A DNA stretch of 64,000 nucleotides from an uncultured bacterium (GTDB taxonomy: Bacteria > Planctomycetota > JAJSAM01 > JAJVHW01), in NCBI GenBank assembly GCA_937996235.1, contig CALKVK010000027.1, positions 58,109 through 122,108 on the forward strand, given 5' to 3'. Every line of letters begins with the position of its first letter. Within the stretch, counting starts at the first letter, position 1. The position numbers and the translations under genes were made by a program. A model generated the notes under the pieces. The model had not been told where the DNA came from, ran no database searches, and saw only the letters and a program-made list of their open reading frames with translations. This document shows, piece after piece, positions 25,032 through 32,910 of the stretch.

Positions 25032-28000
25032 GCCGTCGCGCGCCGGCGCTCGTGTGCGCCGCGGTTCTGGCGCTGCTCGCGGGCGCCGCTCGCCGCGCCG
25101 CCGCGCAGGAGCCGCCGCCTCCCGCGCTGCCGCGGCAGGAGCTGCGCGAGGTCGGCGTCGAGGTGCGCCGCGGCATGACGCCGTTCGCGCCCGGCTCGCC
25201 GGCCGAGGGGGTGCTCGTCGCGGCCGTGTCGCCCGGCGAGGCGCCGGACGCGGCGCAGTCGCGCGCGGTGCGGACGGACCCGGCCGGGCACGCGGTCCTC
25301 GGCGTCCCCGCGTCCGGCGCGGTCGTGGTCTTCTGGAGCGCCGGCGACGCGCCGCGCGCCGTGTGGCTGCGGCGGGCGCTGACCGGCCCCGTGGTCCTGT
25401 CGCCGGCGCTCGCGCTCGACGTCGTGGTGCGCGACCCCACCGGCGCGCCCGCGCGCGGCGAGCGCGTGGAACTGGGCGTCGCGCTGCCGGTGGCGGGAGC
25501 GGCGGGGTCGGCGCCGACGACGCACACCTACGCGCTCGCCGCGACGACCGACGACGAGGGACGCGCGCGCTTCCCCGGCCTGCCCGACGCGCCCCTCGAC
25601 GTGCGCGTGACGTCGTCCCGCTGGGTCGCGCCGGAGAGCGGGCCGGTGCGCGCGGGCGGCGCGCCCTGCGTGGTCGAGCTGCGCCGCGGCGCGGCGGTCG
25701 CGGGGAGCGCGCGGCGCATCCCCGGCGGCGGGGCGGCCGCAGGCGCGCGCCTGCGGCTCGCGGGCCGCGAGGCGACGGTCGCGCCCGACGGTGCGTTCTC
25801 CTTCGACGGACTGCCGCCCGGCATCGCGGAGCTCGAGGTGCTCGACCGGGACCTGCTGCTGCGCACGCCGCTGCGGCTGTCGCTCGCCCAGGGCGATCGT
25901 CGCACGGCGCTCGAGGTCGACCTGGTCGCGGCGGCGGTCCTCGCGGGGCGTGTCTACGCCGGGGACGGTTCGCCCGCGCCGCGCGCCGACCTCGTGCTGC
26001 GGTGGCCGCCGGACGCGTGGCACCCCGCCGGGCTCGTGCGCGAGTTCCCCGCCGCCGTCGTGCCGGAGTCGGACGGGCGCTTCCGGCTCGACGGGCTGCC
26101 GCCCGCCGACGGCGTGACCTGCGAGGTGCGCGCCCCCGGCCACGCACCGCGTGTGGTCGAGGGGCTCGCGCTCCGGCCGGGCGAGCAGGGACCGCCGCTC
26201 GACGTCGTGCTCGCGCGCGGTGCCCGGCTCGGCGGCCGCATCGAGGGCGCCGACGGCCTCGCCGCGCCCGGCGTGCGCGTCGAGGTGCGCTCCGAGGGCG
26301 ACGCCGACACGCGCGCCCCCGCCGACGCCGCGGTGACCGCGGCGGACGGCACGTTCGTCCTCGTGGGCGTGCCGGGCCGGCCCGTGCGCCTGCGCCTCGT
26401 GCCGCCGGCCGGGACGCCGTGGCGCACGCTCACCGCGGGGCCGTTCGAGCCGGGGGCCGACGCCGCCGTGGACGTCGGCGTGCTGCGGCTTCCCGCGGGC
26501 CACGCGCTGCGCGGCCGCGTGGCCGGCGCGCCCGCCGGTGCGGTCGCGCGCGTGACCGACGCCGAGGGCGCGTCCGCGGAGGCTCCGCTCGAGGACGGCG
26601 CGTTCGCCTTCGACGGCCTCGCGACCGGCGACGCGGAGCTCGTCGTCACGGCCCCCGGCAGCGCGGCGGGAGTGCGTGCGCGCGTGCGGCTGCCCGCGGG
26701 GTGGCCCCTCGCGCTCGCGTGGACGGCGGGCGTGCGCCTGAGCGTCCAGCTCACCGGCCCGGGCGCCGCGCCCGTGCGGCGTGCGACGCTGCGCGCGGAG
26801 CCCGTCGACGGCGCGGAGGGCGAGGCGGCCGTCGAGCGCGAGAGCAGCGACGTGGACGGCGTCCACGCGCTCGACCTCGCCGCCGGGCTCTGGCGCGTGA
26901 CCGCGCGGGCCGCGGATCTCGTCGGCTCGGCGGACGTCGCGGTGGCCCAGCCGGCGACGCGCGTCGAGCTGGAGCTGCGGCACGGCGAGAGCGTGCGCGG
27001 CGAGGTGGCGAGCCGCCTGCGCGGGACCGTGCTCGAGGGCGCGCGCGTGCACGTCGAGCGGCTCGACGGGGCGGCCTCGGCCGCGTCGGTCGTGACGGAC
27101 GCGCGCGGCGGCTTCGTGGTGCCGGGCGTGGCGCCGGGCGTCGTGCGCATCGTGGTCGAGGCGGCCGGCCACGCGCGGCACGTCTCGCGGCCGCTGACGG
27201 TGCAGCGCGCCTCGACGCTGGACGTCGGGCTGGTGGAGCTGCGTCCGGGCACGACGCTGACGGGGATCGCCACCGCCGAGTCCGGCACGCCCGCGCGCGG
27301 GCTGCGCATCGTGGTCCGGCCCGACGACGGCGGCGAGCACGCGGCCGAGACCGACCTGCACGGGCGCTTCGCCGTCCCGTTCCTCCCGCGCGGCGGTGCG
27401 CTCGTCGAGGCGGGCGGGCGCGCGCAGCGCATCTGGATCTCGGGCGACGACCGCGAGCAGGAGCTCCTGCTCGACTTCGCCGCGGGGACGGTCGTGCACG
27501 GCGTCGTCTCCGCGGGCGGCCGGCCGCTGCCCTACGCGCGCGTCGACGCCTGGACGCTCGTCGGGCGACGCCTCGCGGTCGGCGCGTGGTGCGACGCGTA
27601 CGGGCGCTACCGGCTCCCGGCGCTCCCGCCCGGGGCGACGCGCATCGGCGTGCTGCCCGCGGGCGCCGCGGATGCGCGCACCTTCGACGTGGAGCTGCCG
27701 CGCGCCGCCGACCACCTGGTCGACCTCGACCTGCCCGACGGCGCCGTGCTCGGGCGCGTCGTGGACCGCGACCGCAACGGCGTCGGCGGCGCGCGCGTGC
27801 GCGTGTTCGAGACGGGGCACGGCGTCGAGCGGGTCGTCGCCGAGGCGGCGACCGAGCCCGGCGGCGCGTTCCGGATCGCGGGGCTCGACGCGGGCACGCA
27901 CCGCATCGAGGCGTCGGCGCCGGGGCACTCGCGCGCGACGTCCGAGGGCGTGCGCCTGCGGCGCGGCGAGACGCTGCTCGGCGTCGAGATCGAACTGCCC

Positions 28001-28558
28001 GCGGACACCGGCGTCGTGGCCGAGATCGTGGACGAACGCGGCCAGCCGCTGGCCGGGGCGTGGCTGGCGGCGGAGCCCGACGACGCGGCCGCGGCACCCG
28101 TCCGCATCCGCGCGCGGTCCGGCCCCGACGGTCGCGTGCGGCTCGGCGGGCTCGCGCCGGGGAGCTGGCGCCTCGAGGCGGGCGCGGCTGGGCGCGGTAG
28201 CGTCGACGCCGGGCGGTTCTTCCTGCGCGTGGGACTCGAGGAGGCGGGGCGCATCGTGCTCGAGCCCGCCGGGGCGCTCGAGGTCCACGTCTTCCGCGGC
28301 GGCTTCCTGCCGGCGCCCGGCGTGGACGTGGAGCTGCGCGACCTCACCGGGCGCGACCCGCGCGGCCCCGAGCCCGAGCGCGGCCTGCTCGATCCGCCGG
28401 ACCTCCTGCGCCGCTCGGGACCGGACGGCCGCCTCCTCGTGAGCGACCTCGCGCCCGGCGTCTACCGGCTGCGTGTCGCGGGCGCCGACGGTGACGCCGG
28501 ACGGCTGGTCCGCGTGCGCGCCGGCGAGGTGAGCTCCGAGTACCTCTGGTCCCGCTGA
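25028..28558 (+). CDS. Secreted protein with many carboxypeptidase-regulatory-like repeats
   Basis: A 1176-residue protein. A signal peptide (ALVCAAVLALLAGAARRAAAQ) is followed by a series of about ten beta-sandwich units of the carboxypeptidase regulatory-like type, marked by repeats such as DPTGAPARGERVEL, TDDEGRARFPGLPDAPLDVR, DARGGFVVPGVAPGVVRIVV and DRNGVGGARVRVFETGHGV. Such domains are common in large planctomycete envelope or secreted proteins and act as adhesive or structural modules. No protease motif or anchor is visible at the C-terminus, which ends after a last unit (DLAPGVYRLRV). Start is a GTG overlapping the tsaE stop, so it is the last gene of the coupled run. Confidence 0.8.
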   Translation: MSRRAPALVCAAVLALLAGAARRAAAQEPPPPALPRQELREVGVEVRRGMTPFAPGSPAEGVLVAAVSPGEAPDAAQSRAVRTDPAGHAVLGVPASGAVVVFWSAGDAPRAVWLRRALTGPVVLSPALALDVVVRDPTGAPARGERVELGVALPVAGAAGSAPTTHTYALAATTDDEGRARFPGLPDAPLDVRVTSSRWVAPESGPVRAGGAPCVVELRRGAAVAGSARRIPGGGAAAGARLRLAGREATVAPDGAFSFDGLPPGIAELEVLDRDLLLRTPLRLSLAQGDRRTALEVDLVAAAVLAGRVYAGDGSPAPRADLVLRWPPDAWHPAGLVREFPAAVVPESDGRFRLDGLPPADGVTCEVRAPGHAPRVVEGLALRPGEQGPPLDVVLARGARLGGRIEGADGLAAPGVRVEVRSEGDADTRAPADAAVTAADGTFVLVGVPGRPVRLRLVPPAGTPWRTLTAGPFEPGADAAVDVGVLRLPAGHALRGRVAGAPAGAVARVTDAEGASAEAPLEDGAFAFDGLATGDAELVVTAPGSAAGVRARVRLPAGWPLALAWTAGVRLSVQLTGPGAAPVRRATLRAEPVDGAEGEAAVERESSDVDGVHALDLAAGLWRVTARAADLVGSADVAVAQPATRVELELRHGESVRGEVASRLRGTVLEGARVHVERLDGAASAASVVTDARGGFVVPGVAPGVVRIVVEAAGHARHVSRPLTVQRASTLDVGLVELRPGTTLTGIATAESGTPARGLRIVVRPDDGGEHAAETDLHGRFAVPFLPRGGALVEAGGRAQRIWISGDDREQELLLDFAAGTVVHGVVSAGGRPLPYARVDAWTLVGRRLAVGAWCDAYGRYRLPALPPGATRIGVLPAGAADARTFDVELPRAADHLVDLDLPDGAVLGRVVDRDRNGVGGARVRVFETGHGVERVVAEAATEPGGAFRIAGLDAGTHRIEASAPGHSRATSEGVRLRRGETLLGVEIELPADTGVVAEIVDERGQPLAGAWLAAEPDDAAAAPVRIRARSGPDGRVRLGGLAPGSWRLEAGAAGRGSVDAGRFFLRVGLEEAGRIVLEPAGALEVHVFRGGFLPAPGVDVELRDLTGRDPRGPEPERGLLDPPDLLRRSGPDGRLLVSDLAPGVYRLRVAGADGDAGRLVRVRAGEVSSEYLWSR

Positions 28559-28704
28559 CGCGCGGAGCGGCCCTCCGCATCGTGGCGCGCGACCGGCACG
28601 GGGGTTGAAATGACCGGGCGCGACGGGGGAGAGGCCCCGCGCGTGCCGCGTGAGCGCAACTCCGAACCCCGCCCGCCCTCGTCCGTTCGTCCGGAAGGTG
28701 ACGG

Positions 28705-29292
28705 ATGTCTCCGACTGATTCCGAGCTCATGGAGCGGTTCGGGGCCGGGGACGACGACGCCTTCCGGACACTGGTCGAGCGTCACCAGAAGGCGCTCCTG
28801 AACTTCTTCTGGCGTCGCTCGTTCGATCGACAGGTGGCGCAGGACTGCGTGCAGGAGGTGTTCCTGCGGCTGGTCCGGCACCGCGGACGCTGGAAGCCCG
28901 ACGCGAAGTTCACCACGTACATGTACCGCATCGCCGAGAACCTCTGGATCGACCGGTACCGCTCGAAGAAGGCGGCGCCGCCGGAGACGTCGCTCCAGAC
29001 GACGGCGGGCGACGACGGCGCCGAACTCGGCACGCTCGTCGCCTCCGGAGCGCGGCGGCCCGACGAGAGGGCCGGCGCGAACGAGCTGGCGGTGCGCGTG
29101 CGCGCGGCGCTCGCGGAGCTGAGCGAGGACCAGCGCGCCGTGTTCCTGCTCGCGGAGACGCGGGGGCTCAAGTACGCGGAGATCGGGGAGACGCTGGGGA
29201 TCCCCGTCGGCACGGTGAAGTCGAGGATGCACGCGGCCGTCCACCGGCTGCGCGGACTCCTGCAGGAGGAAGCCCGTGAGCACCTGCTCTGA
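28705..29292 (+). CDS. ECF-type RNA polymerase sigma factor
   Basis: A 195-residue sigma-70 family factor with only regions 2 and 4. Region 2 includes FRTLVERHQKALLNFFWRRS, AQDCVQEVFLRLVRHRGRW and FTTYMYRIAENLWIDRYR; region 4 has LSEDQRAVFLLAETRGLKYA followed by IGETLGIPVGTVKSRMHAAV, the -35-binding helix-turn-helix. It should direct transcription of a specific regulon. The gene is followed by an anti-sigma gene that overlaps it by 17 bp, so the pair is co-regulated. A GGAAGGTG ribosome site lies before the ATG. Confidence 0.93.
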   Translation: MSPTDSELMERFGAGDDDAFRTLVERHQKALLNFFWRRSFDRQVAQDCVQEVFLRLVRHRGRWKPDAKFTTYMYRIAENLWIDRYRSKKAAPPETSLQTTAGDDGAELGTLVASGARRPDERAGANELAVRVRAALAELSEDQRAVFLLAETRGLKYAEIGETLGIPVGTVKSRMHAAVHRLRGLLQEEAREHLL

Positions 29293-30937
29293 GCTGCGCG
29301 ACGACCTCCTGCTGCTCGCGCACGCGACCGACGACGGCGCGTCGCTCGACCCCGTGCGCGCGGCCGACGTGCGCGCGCACGTCGCGGCGTGCCCGGTCTG
29401 CGCGGCCGAGGTCGCGCTCCTGCGCGGCGTGTTCGGCGTGGTGCGCGACGCGACCGAGATCGAGCCGACGCCGGGCGAGCGCGCGGCGCTGCTCGCGGCG
29501 CTCGACGCCGAGCTGGCGGCGCCCGTCGCCGACGCGCGTCCCGCGGGACGCCTCGTGCGCAGCGGCGCCTGGGCGCGGCTCTACGACTCCGCGCTCGCGC
29601 GCTACGAGAGCTCCGCGCGCTTCCGGCGCGTGGCCGTGGCGTCGGTCGTCGTGCACGTCGCGGCGGCGGCGCTCATCGCGTGGGTGCTCGTCTCGGAGCA
29701 CGGGCCGCTGCGGCGCCCGCACGTCGGCATCGAGCAGCGTCCCGAGGTGGCCCGGCTCGAGGAGTTCCCGAAGCTCCTCGGCGACGAGACGCAGCTGCCG
29801 CCGCGCTCCGCCGCGGAGCTCGACGAGTCCGCGCTCCCGCAGTACCAGGACTGGTCGCCGGCGGGCGTGGACCTGCCGGAGATCTTCCGGACGCCGACGC
29901 CCGCGCCGGCGCTCGCGGACGGGCAGCCGCTGACCGCGCCGACCGTCGGCATCCTGATCCGGCTGCGCGCCGCGACCGTCGAGGAGACGCGCGACGACCG
30001 CGCGCGGCAGCGCGTCGGCGACCTCGCGCCGCGGATCGACCCCGCCGTCGAGGGCGCGTTGCGGTGGCTCGCCGAGCGCGCGGGCGACGACGGCCGCTTC
30101 GGCCGCGTTCCCGGCGCGGGCGAGGAGGACTTCCGCGACGGGGTGACGGGCGCCGTGGTGCTCGCATTCGTGCAGAACGGCCGCTCCCCGCGCGACGAGG
30201 CGTTCGGCGCGGTCCTGCGCCCGGCCGTGGCGGCGCTCGAGGCGCGCCTGCGCGACGGCCCGGCCGCCGCGGACCCGAAGCCGCTCTACTCGACGGCGCT
30301 CGCGCTGCGCGCGCTGACGTGGCAGTGGGCGCTCGACTACCGCAACCTCGACGTCGCGGCGCGCTCCGAGCGGCACCGCCTGCTCGAGCAGGCCGGCCAG
30401 GCGCTGCTCGCGGCGCAGAACGCCGACGGCGGGTTCGGGTACCGCCCGGGCGACGCGCGCTCGGACGCCTCGTGCACCCTCTTCGCGACGGCCGCGCTCG
30501 CCGATCTGCGCCTCGCGGGCGTGGTGCGCGCCGACGCGTCGTTGCGCCGCGCCGGGACCTTCCTCGCCGGCCTGCGCGCCGAGGGCGGGCTGCAGTCGTA
30601 CCGCGAGCCGGGCGACCGCGCGGACGACCCGGCGCTGACGGCGGCGCTCCTCGCGTACGCCCGCGAGCTGGGCGTGCGGGGCGACGCGGAGCGCGCGGTC
30701 GAGGCGGTGCGCACGGCGCTCGCCGACGGCTCGCGGCGCGACGCGCTCCTCGCCTGGACCGGCCTCGACGCGCTGCGCCGCCGGCCGGAGCTCGCGGACT
30801 CGCTGCGCCCGGTGCTCGCGGCGCAGCGTCCCGACGGCTCCTGGTCCGCCGCCAACGACCGGCACTGCCGGGTCGGCGGCGACGAGCTCGCGACCGCGCT
30901 CGGCGTGCTCGCCGTCACGCGCGTGTACACACCGTAG
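29276..30937 (+). CDS. Transmembrane anti-sigma factor fused to a prenyltransferase-like toroid
   Basis: A 553-residue protein. The N-terminus is a zinc-binding anti-sigma domain (HVAACPVC: His35, Cys39, Cys42), which should hold the upstream ECF factor. One membrane helix follows (about 119-140, VASVVVHVAAAALIAWVLVS). A Pro-rich linker leads to a C-terminal domain (about 250-553) of repeated alpha-alpha hairpins with QxxDGxFGY-type signatures: ALLAAQNADGGFGYRPG and VLAAQRPDGSWSA. These mark the squalene cyclase/prenyltransferase toroid fold. The catalytic DxDD of cyclases is not evident, so the toroid may be a ligand-sensing domain outside the membrane. Start is a GTG within the sigma gene. 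Confidence 0.85.
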   Translation: MSTCSELRDDLLLLAHATDDGASLDPVRAADVRAHVAACPVCAAEVALLRGVFGVVRDATEIEPTPGERAALLAALDAELAAPVADARPAGRLVRSGAWARLYDSALARYESSARFRRVAVASVVVHVAAAALIAWVLVSEHGPLRRPHVGIEQRPEVARLEEFPKLLGDETQLPPRSAAELDESALPQYQDWSPAGVDLPEIFRTPTPAPALADGQPLTAPTVGILIRLRAATVEETRDDRARQRVGDLAPRIDPAVEGALRWLAERAGDDGRFGRVPGAGEEDFRDGVTGAVVLAFVQNGRSPRDEAFGAVLRPAVAALEARLRDGPAAADPKPLYSTALALRALTWQWALDYRNLDVAARSERHRLLEQAGQALLAAQNADGGFGYRPGDARSDASCTLFATAALADLRLAGVVRADASLRRAGTFLAGLRAEGGLQSYREPGDRADDPALTAALLAYARELGVRGDAERAVEAVRTALADGSRRDALLAWTGLDALRRRPELADSLRPVLAAQRPDGSWSAANDRHCRVGGDELATALGVLAVTRVYTP

Positions 30938-30969
30938 CGACGGCTCGCCGGGGCGGCTCCCGCCGCTCG

Positions 30970-30984
30970 TGGCACGACCCTTGC
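30970..30984 (+). promoter_or_regulatory. Sigma-54 (RpoN) promoter
   Basis: TGGCACGACCCTTGC matches the sigma-54 consensus TGGCAC-N5-TTGC at every conserved base, with GG (-24) and GC (-12) correctly spaced. The predicted start of transcription is about 30995. A strong ribosome site (AGGAGG at 31002) and the ATG at 31014 follow at normal distances. Confidence 0.8.
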
Positions 30985-31013
30985 GGTACCTCCCCCGGAA
31001 CAGGAGGTATCCG

Positions 31014-31226
31014 ATGGAGACCCGGCTGGTCGCGATCATCAAGGGACGTCGCTTCTACGAAGTGGTGCGCGAGTGCCGGTCACTCTTCACCGGCACGCTC
31101 GCGGAGTGCGAGCGGTTCGTGCGCCTGCACGTCGAGAAGGAGCTGAAGGCGCGCCGCAACCGCCGGCGCCGCGACAAGCCCGTGGCGCGCGTGTATCGAG
31201 CCTGGGCGCGCACCGCGGCGGTCTGA
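31014..31226 (+). CDS. Small basic protein under a sigma-54 promoter
   Basis: A 70-residue protein. The first half (METRLVAIIKGRRFYEVVRE, then TGTLAECERFVRLHVEKELK) reads as a small mixed fold with two cysteines (CRS and ECE). The second half is strongly basic (RRNRRRRDK), which suggests binding to nucleic acid or to a membrane surface. An AGGAGG ribosome site lies seven bases before the ATG, and a consensus sigma-54 promoter sits 30 bases further up, so this short gene is almost certainly expressed and regulated. A hairpin with 13-bp arms lies 44 bases after the stop. No family is recognised. Confidence 0.75.
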   Translation: METRLVAIIKGRRFYEVVRECRSLFTGTLAECERFVRLHVEKELKARRNRRRRDKPVARVYRAWARTAAV

Positions 31227-31269
31227 ATCTCCGTAGTTCCCGAGCCTGGGCGCAGCCTGCGCCGGGCAC

Positions 31270-31309
31270 CCGAGGGCGCCGCTCCGCAGAGCCGGGGCGG
31301 CGCCCTCGG
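31270..31309 (+). terminator. Hairpin terminator candidate
   Basis: Perfect 13-bp arms CCGAGGGCGCCGC/GCGGCGCCCTCGG with a 14-base loop, 44 bases after the 70-residue gene. No T-run follows, so it may be a weak or Rho-assisted terminator. Confidence 0.5.
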
Positions 31310-31374
31310 CGATTCCGGGGCCGCCGTGCGCGCCGCGTGGCCCCGCGCGGGGCGTTCGGCCCCGCGCGCGTCGA

Positions 31375-31402
31375 TTGACAGATTGCAAACGTCGGTTATC
31401 AC
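31375..31402 (+). promoter_or_regulatory. Sigma-70-type promoter candidate (TTGACA-N16-TATCAC)
   Basis: A full TTGACA at 31375-31380 is followed 16 bases later by TATCAC (31397-31402). The segment is AT-rich against its surroundings. It directly precedes the HEAT lipoprotein; transcription would begin at about 31409, which makes the GTG at 31412 nearly leaderless and the GTG at 31457 better placed. Confidence 0.6.
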
Positions 31403-31411
31403 CGCGCGGCC

Positions 31412-32797
31412 GTGCGTGACGCCCGGGTGACTCCGATCCTTCACGGTGCCGCCGTGACGTCCCCCCGGGTCCGCAGGCTGCTGCCGAGCGGCCTCCTGCT
31501 GCTCGCCGCGCTCGCGGGCTGCGGAACGTCCGGCTCGCCCGCCCCGCGTCACGGCGACGGCGCCGGGCCCCTCGATCCCGCGGTCCCCGCGGCCGCCGGG
31601 GGGGCGTCCGGCGCGCCCGGCGCCGACGCGTCCGTGCGGGCCGCGGAGAAGTCGCCCGCCGTGACGCACCTCGGCCGCACCGTGCTGCCGCGCGCCGGAC
31701 TCGTCGTGCTCGGGCGCAGCGTGGGCCGCTCCGAGGTCCCGCCGGGCATCGAGGTCGTGCGCTTCCAGGTCGACGAGGTCCTGCGCTCGATGCCGTGGGA
31801 CCGCCCGCCCGACGACGTCGAGCACCCCGTGCTGACCGTGCTCTCCGGCGAGCCGGGCATGCTGCCCGCGCCGGGGGCGGCGGCCGTGCTGCTCGTCGCA
31901 CACAGGCCGCGCTCGCCGAACTACGACGTGGTCCAGGTGGTGGCGATCGACGACAGGGCGGGACCGCAGCGGCTCGCCGCGCTGCGGCGCTACCTCGAGA
32001 TCGAGGCGTACCCGGACGAGGAGGAGCGCGTCTCCGCGCTGCTCTCGTACCTGCGCGAGGCCGTGCGCGGCCCCGACCTGTGGACGCGCTCGAACGCGGC
32101 GCTCGAGTACGGCTCGCTCGCGCGTGCGCGACCGGACGATCTCCGTGCCGAGGACGCACCGCTCCTGCGCGCGGCCGCGCAGCGCGCAGGCGAGGCGGAC
32201 GTGCGGGCGGCTCTCGAGAGCGCGCTCGCCGTCGCCGAACGCGCCGCGGCCCGCACCGCACGCGCGACGCCGGACGCCCGCTCCGATGCCGCCGCGCGCT
32301 CGCTGGACGAGCTCAGCACGCGTTTCGCCGACGCGAGCGACGCGGCCGTCCGCCGCGGCGTCGTCCTCGAGGCGGCCGTGACGCACCGCGCGGCCGCGTC
32401 CACGCTGCTGCGGCGCGCGACGGCTGATGCGGACGAGCGCGTGCGCGAGGCCGCGGTCGCCGCGGCGGGGCAGTTGCGCATCACGGACCTCGCCGAGGAC
32501 GTCGCGCGCGTGCTGGCGAACGACACCTCCGCCCACGTGCGCCGCTCCGCGGTGCGCGCGGCCGGCTTCCTGCGCAGCACCGCGGCGGTGCCGCAGCTCG
32601 CGCTCCTCGCACGCGCCGAGACCGAGCTCGGCGACGACGCCTGCTTCGCCCTCGCGCGCGTGCGCGACGACGCCGGCCTCGCGGCGCTCTCCTCCCTGCG
32701 CGCCGACGCCGCCCCGTCGCGCCGCGAACTCCTCGACTTCCTGCTCTCCGACGCGTTCGCGGCGCAGGAGGAGCAGCTCGGCCGGCCGCTGCGCTGA
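31412..32797 (+). CDS. HEAT-repeat lipoprotein
   Basis: A 461-residue protein if started at the first GTG (31412); a GTG at 31457 gives a neater signal sequence (VTSPRVRRLLPSGLLLLAAL followed by AGC). The lipobox LAGC is clear. A first domain (about 80-190) has GRSVGRSEVPPGIEVVRFQV and LLVAHRPRSPNYDVVQVVAI. HEAT-like helices then run to the end (DADERVREAAVAAAGQLRIT, VLANDTSAHVRRSAVRAAGF). HEAT repeats bind other proteins; the mature protein should be on the membrane surface. It stands alone behind a promoter-like TTGACA/TATCAC. Confidence 0.75.
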   Translation: MRDARVTPILHGAAVTSPRVRRLLPSGLLLLAALAGCGTSGSPAPRHGDGAGPLDPAVPAAAGGASGAPGADASVRAAEKSPAVTHLGRTVLPRAGLVVLGRSVGRSEVPPGIEVVRFQVDEVLRSMPWDRPPDDVEHPVLTVLSGEPGMLPAPGAAAVLLVAHRPRSPNYDVVQVVAIDDRAGPQRLAALRRYLEIEAYPDEEERVSALLSYLREAVRGPDLWTRSNAALEYGSLARARPDDLRAEDAPLLRAAAQRAGEADVRAALESALAVAERAAARTARATPDARSDAAARSLDELSTRFADASDAAVRRGVVLEAAVTHRAAASTLLRRATADADERVREAAVAAAGQLRITDLAEDVARVLANDTSAHVRRSAVRAAGFLRSTAAVPQLALLARAETELGDDACFALARVRDDAGLAALSSLRADAAPSRRELLDFLLSDAFAAQEEQLGRPLR

Positions 32798-32856
32798 GAG
32801 CGGCCGCAGACGTCCTTCCGCCTCGGGCACTGCGCGGCCGGCGAGCGGAGGGAATC

Positions 32857-32862
32857 TAGACT
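32857..32862 (+). promoter_or_regulatory. Putative -10 box (TAGACT)
   Basis: TAGACT in an AT-rich island 48 bases before the ATG of the TolC-like gene; the same hexamer type as TAGATT before gcvP and tRNA-Val. Confidence 0.35.
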
Positions 32863-32910
32863 CGTCGGGCACGGCGCCGCCCGGCGCCGTACGTCCCGCG
32901 GAGTGCGTCC

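Noticed and set aside
28594..28612. A second sigma-54 promoter before the ECF gene (CGGCACGGGGGTTGAA)
   Set aside because: The spacing is right, but the invariant GC at -12 is GA and the first base is C; it is too weak without experimental support.
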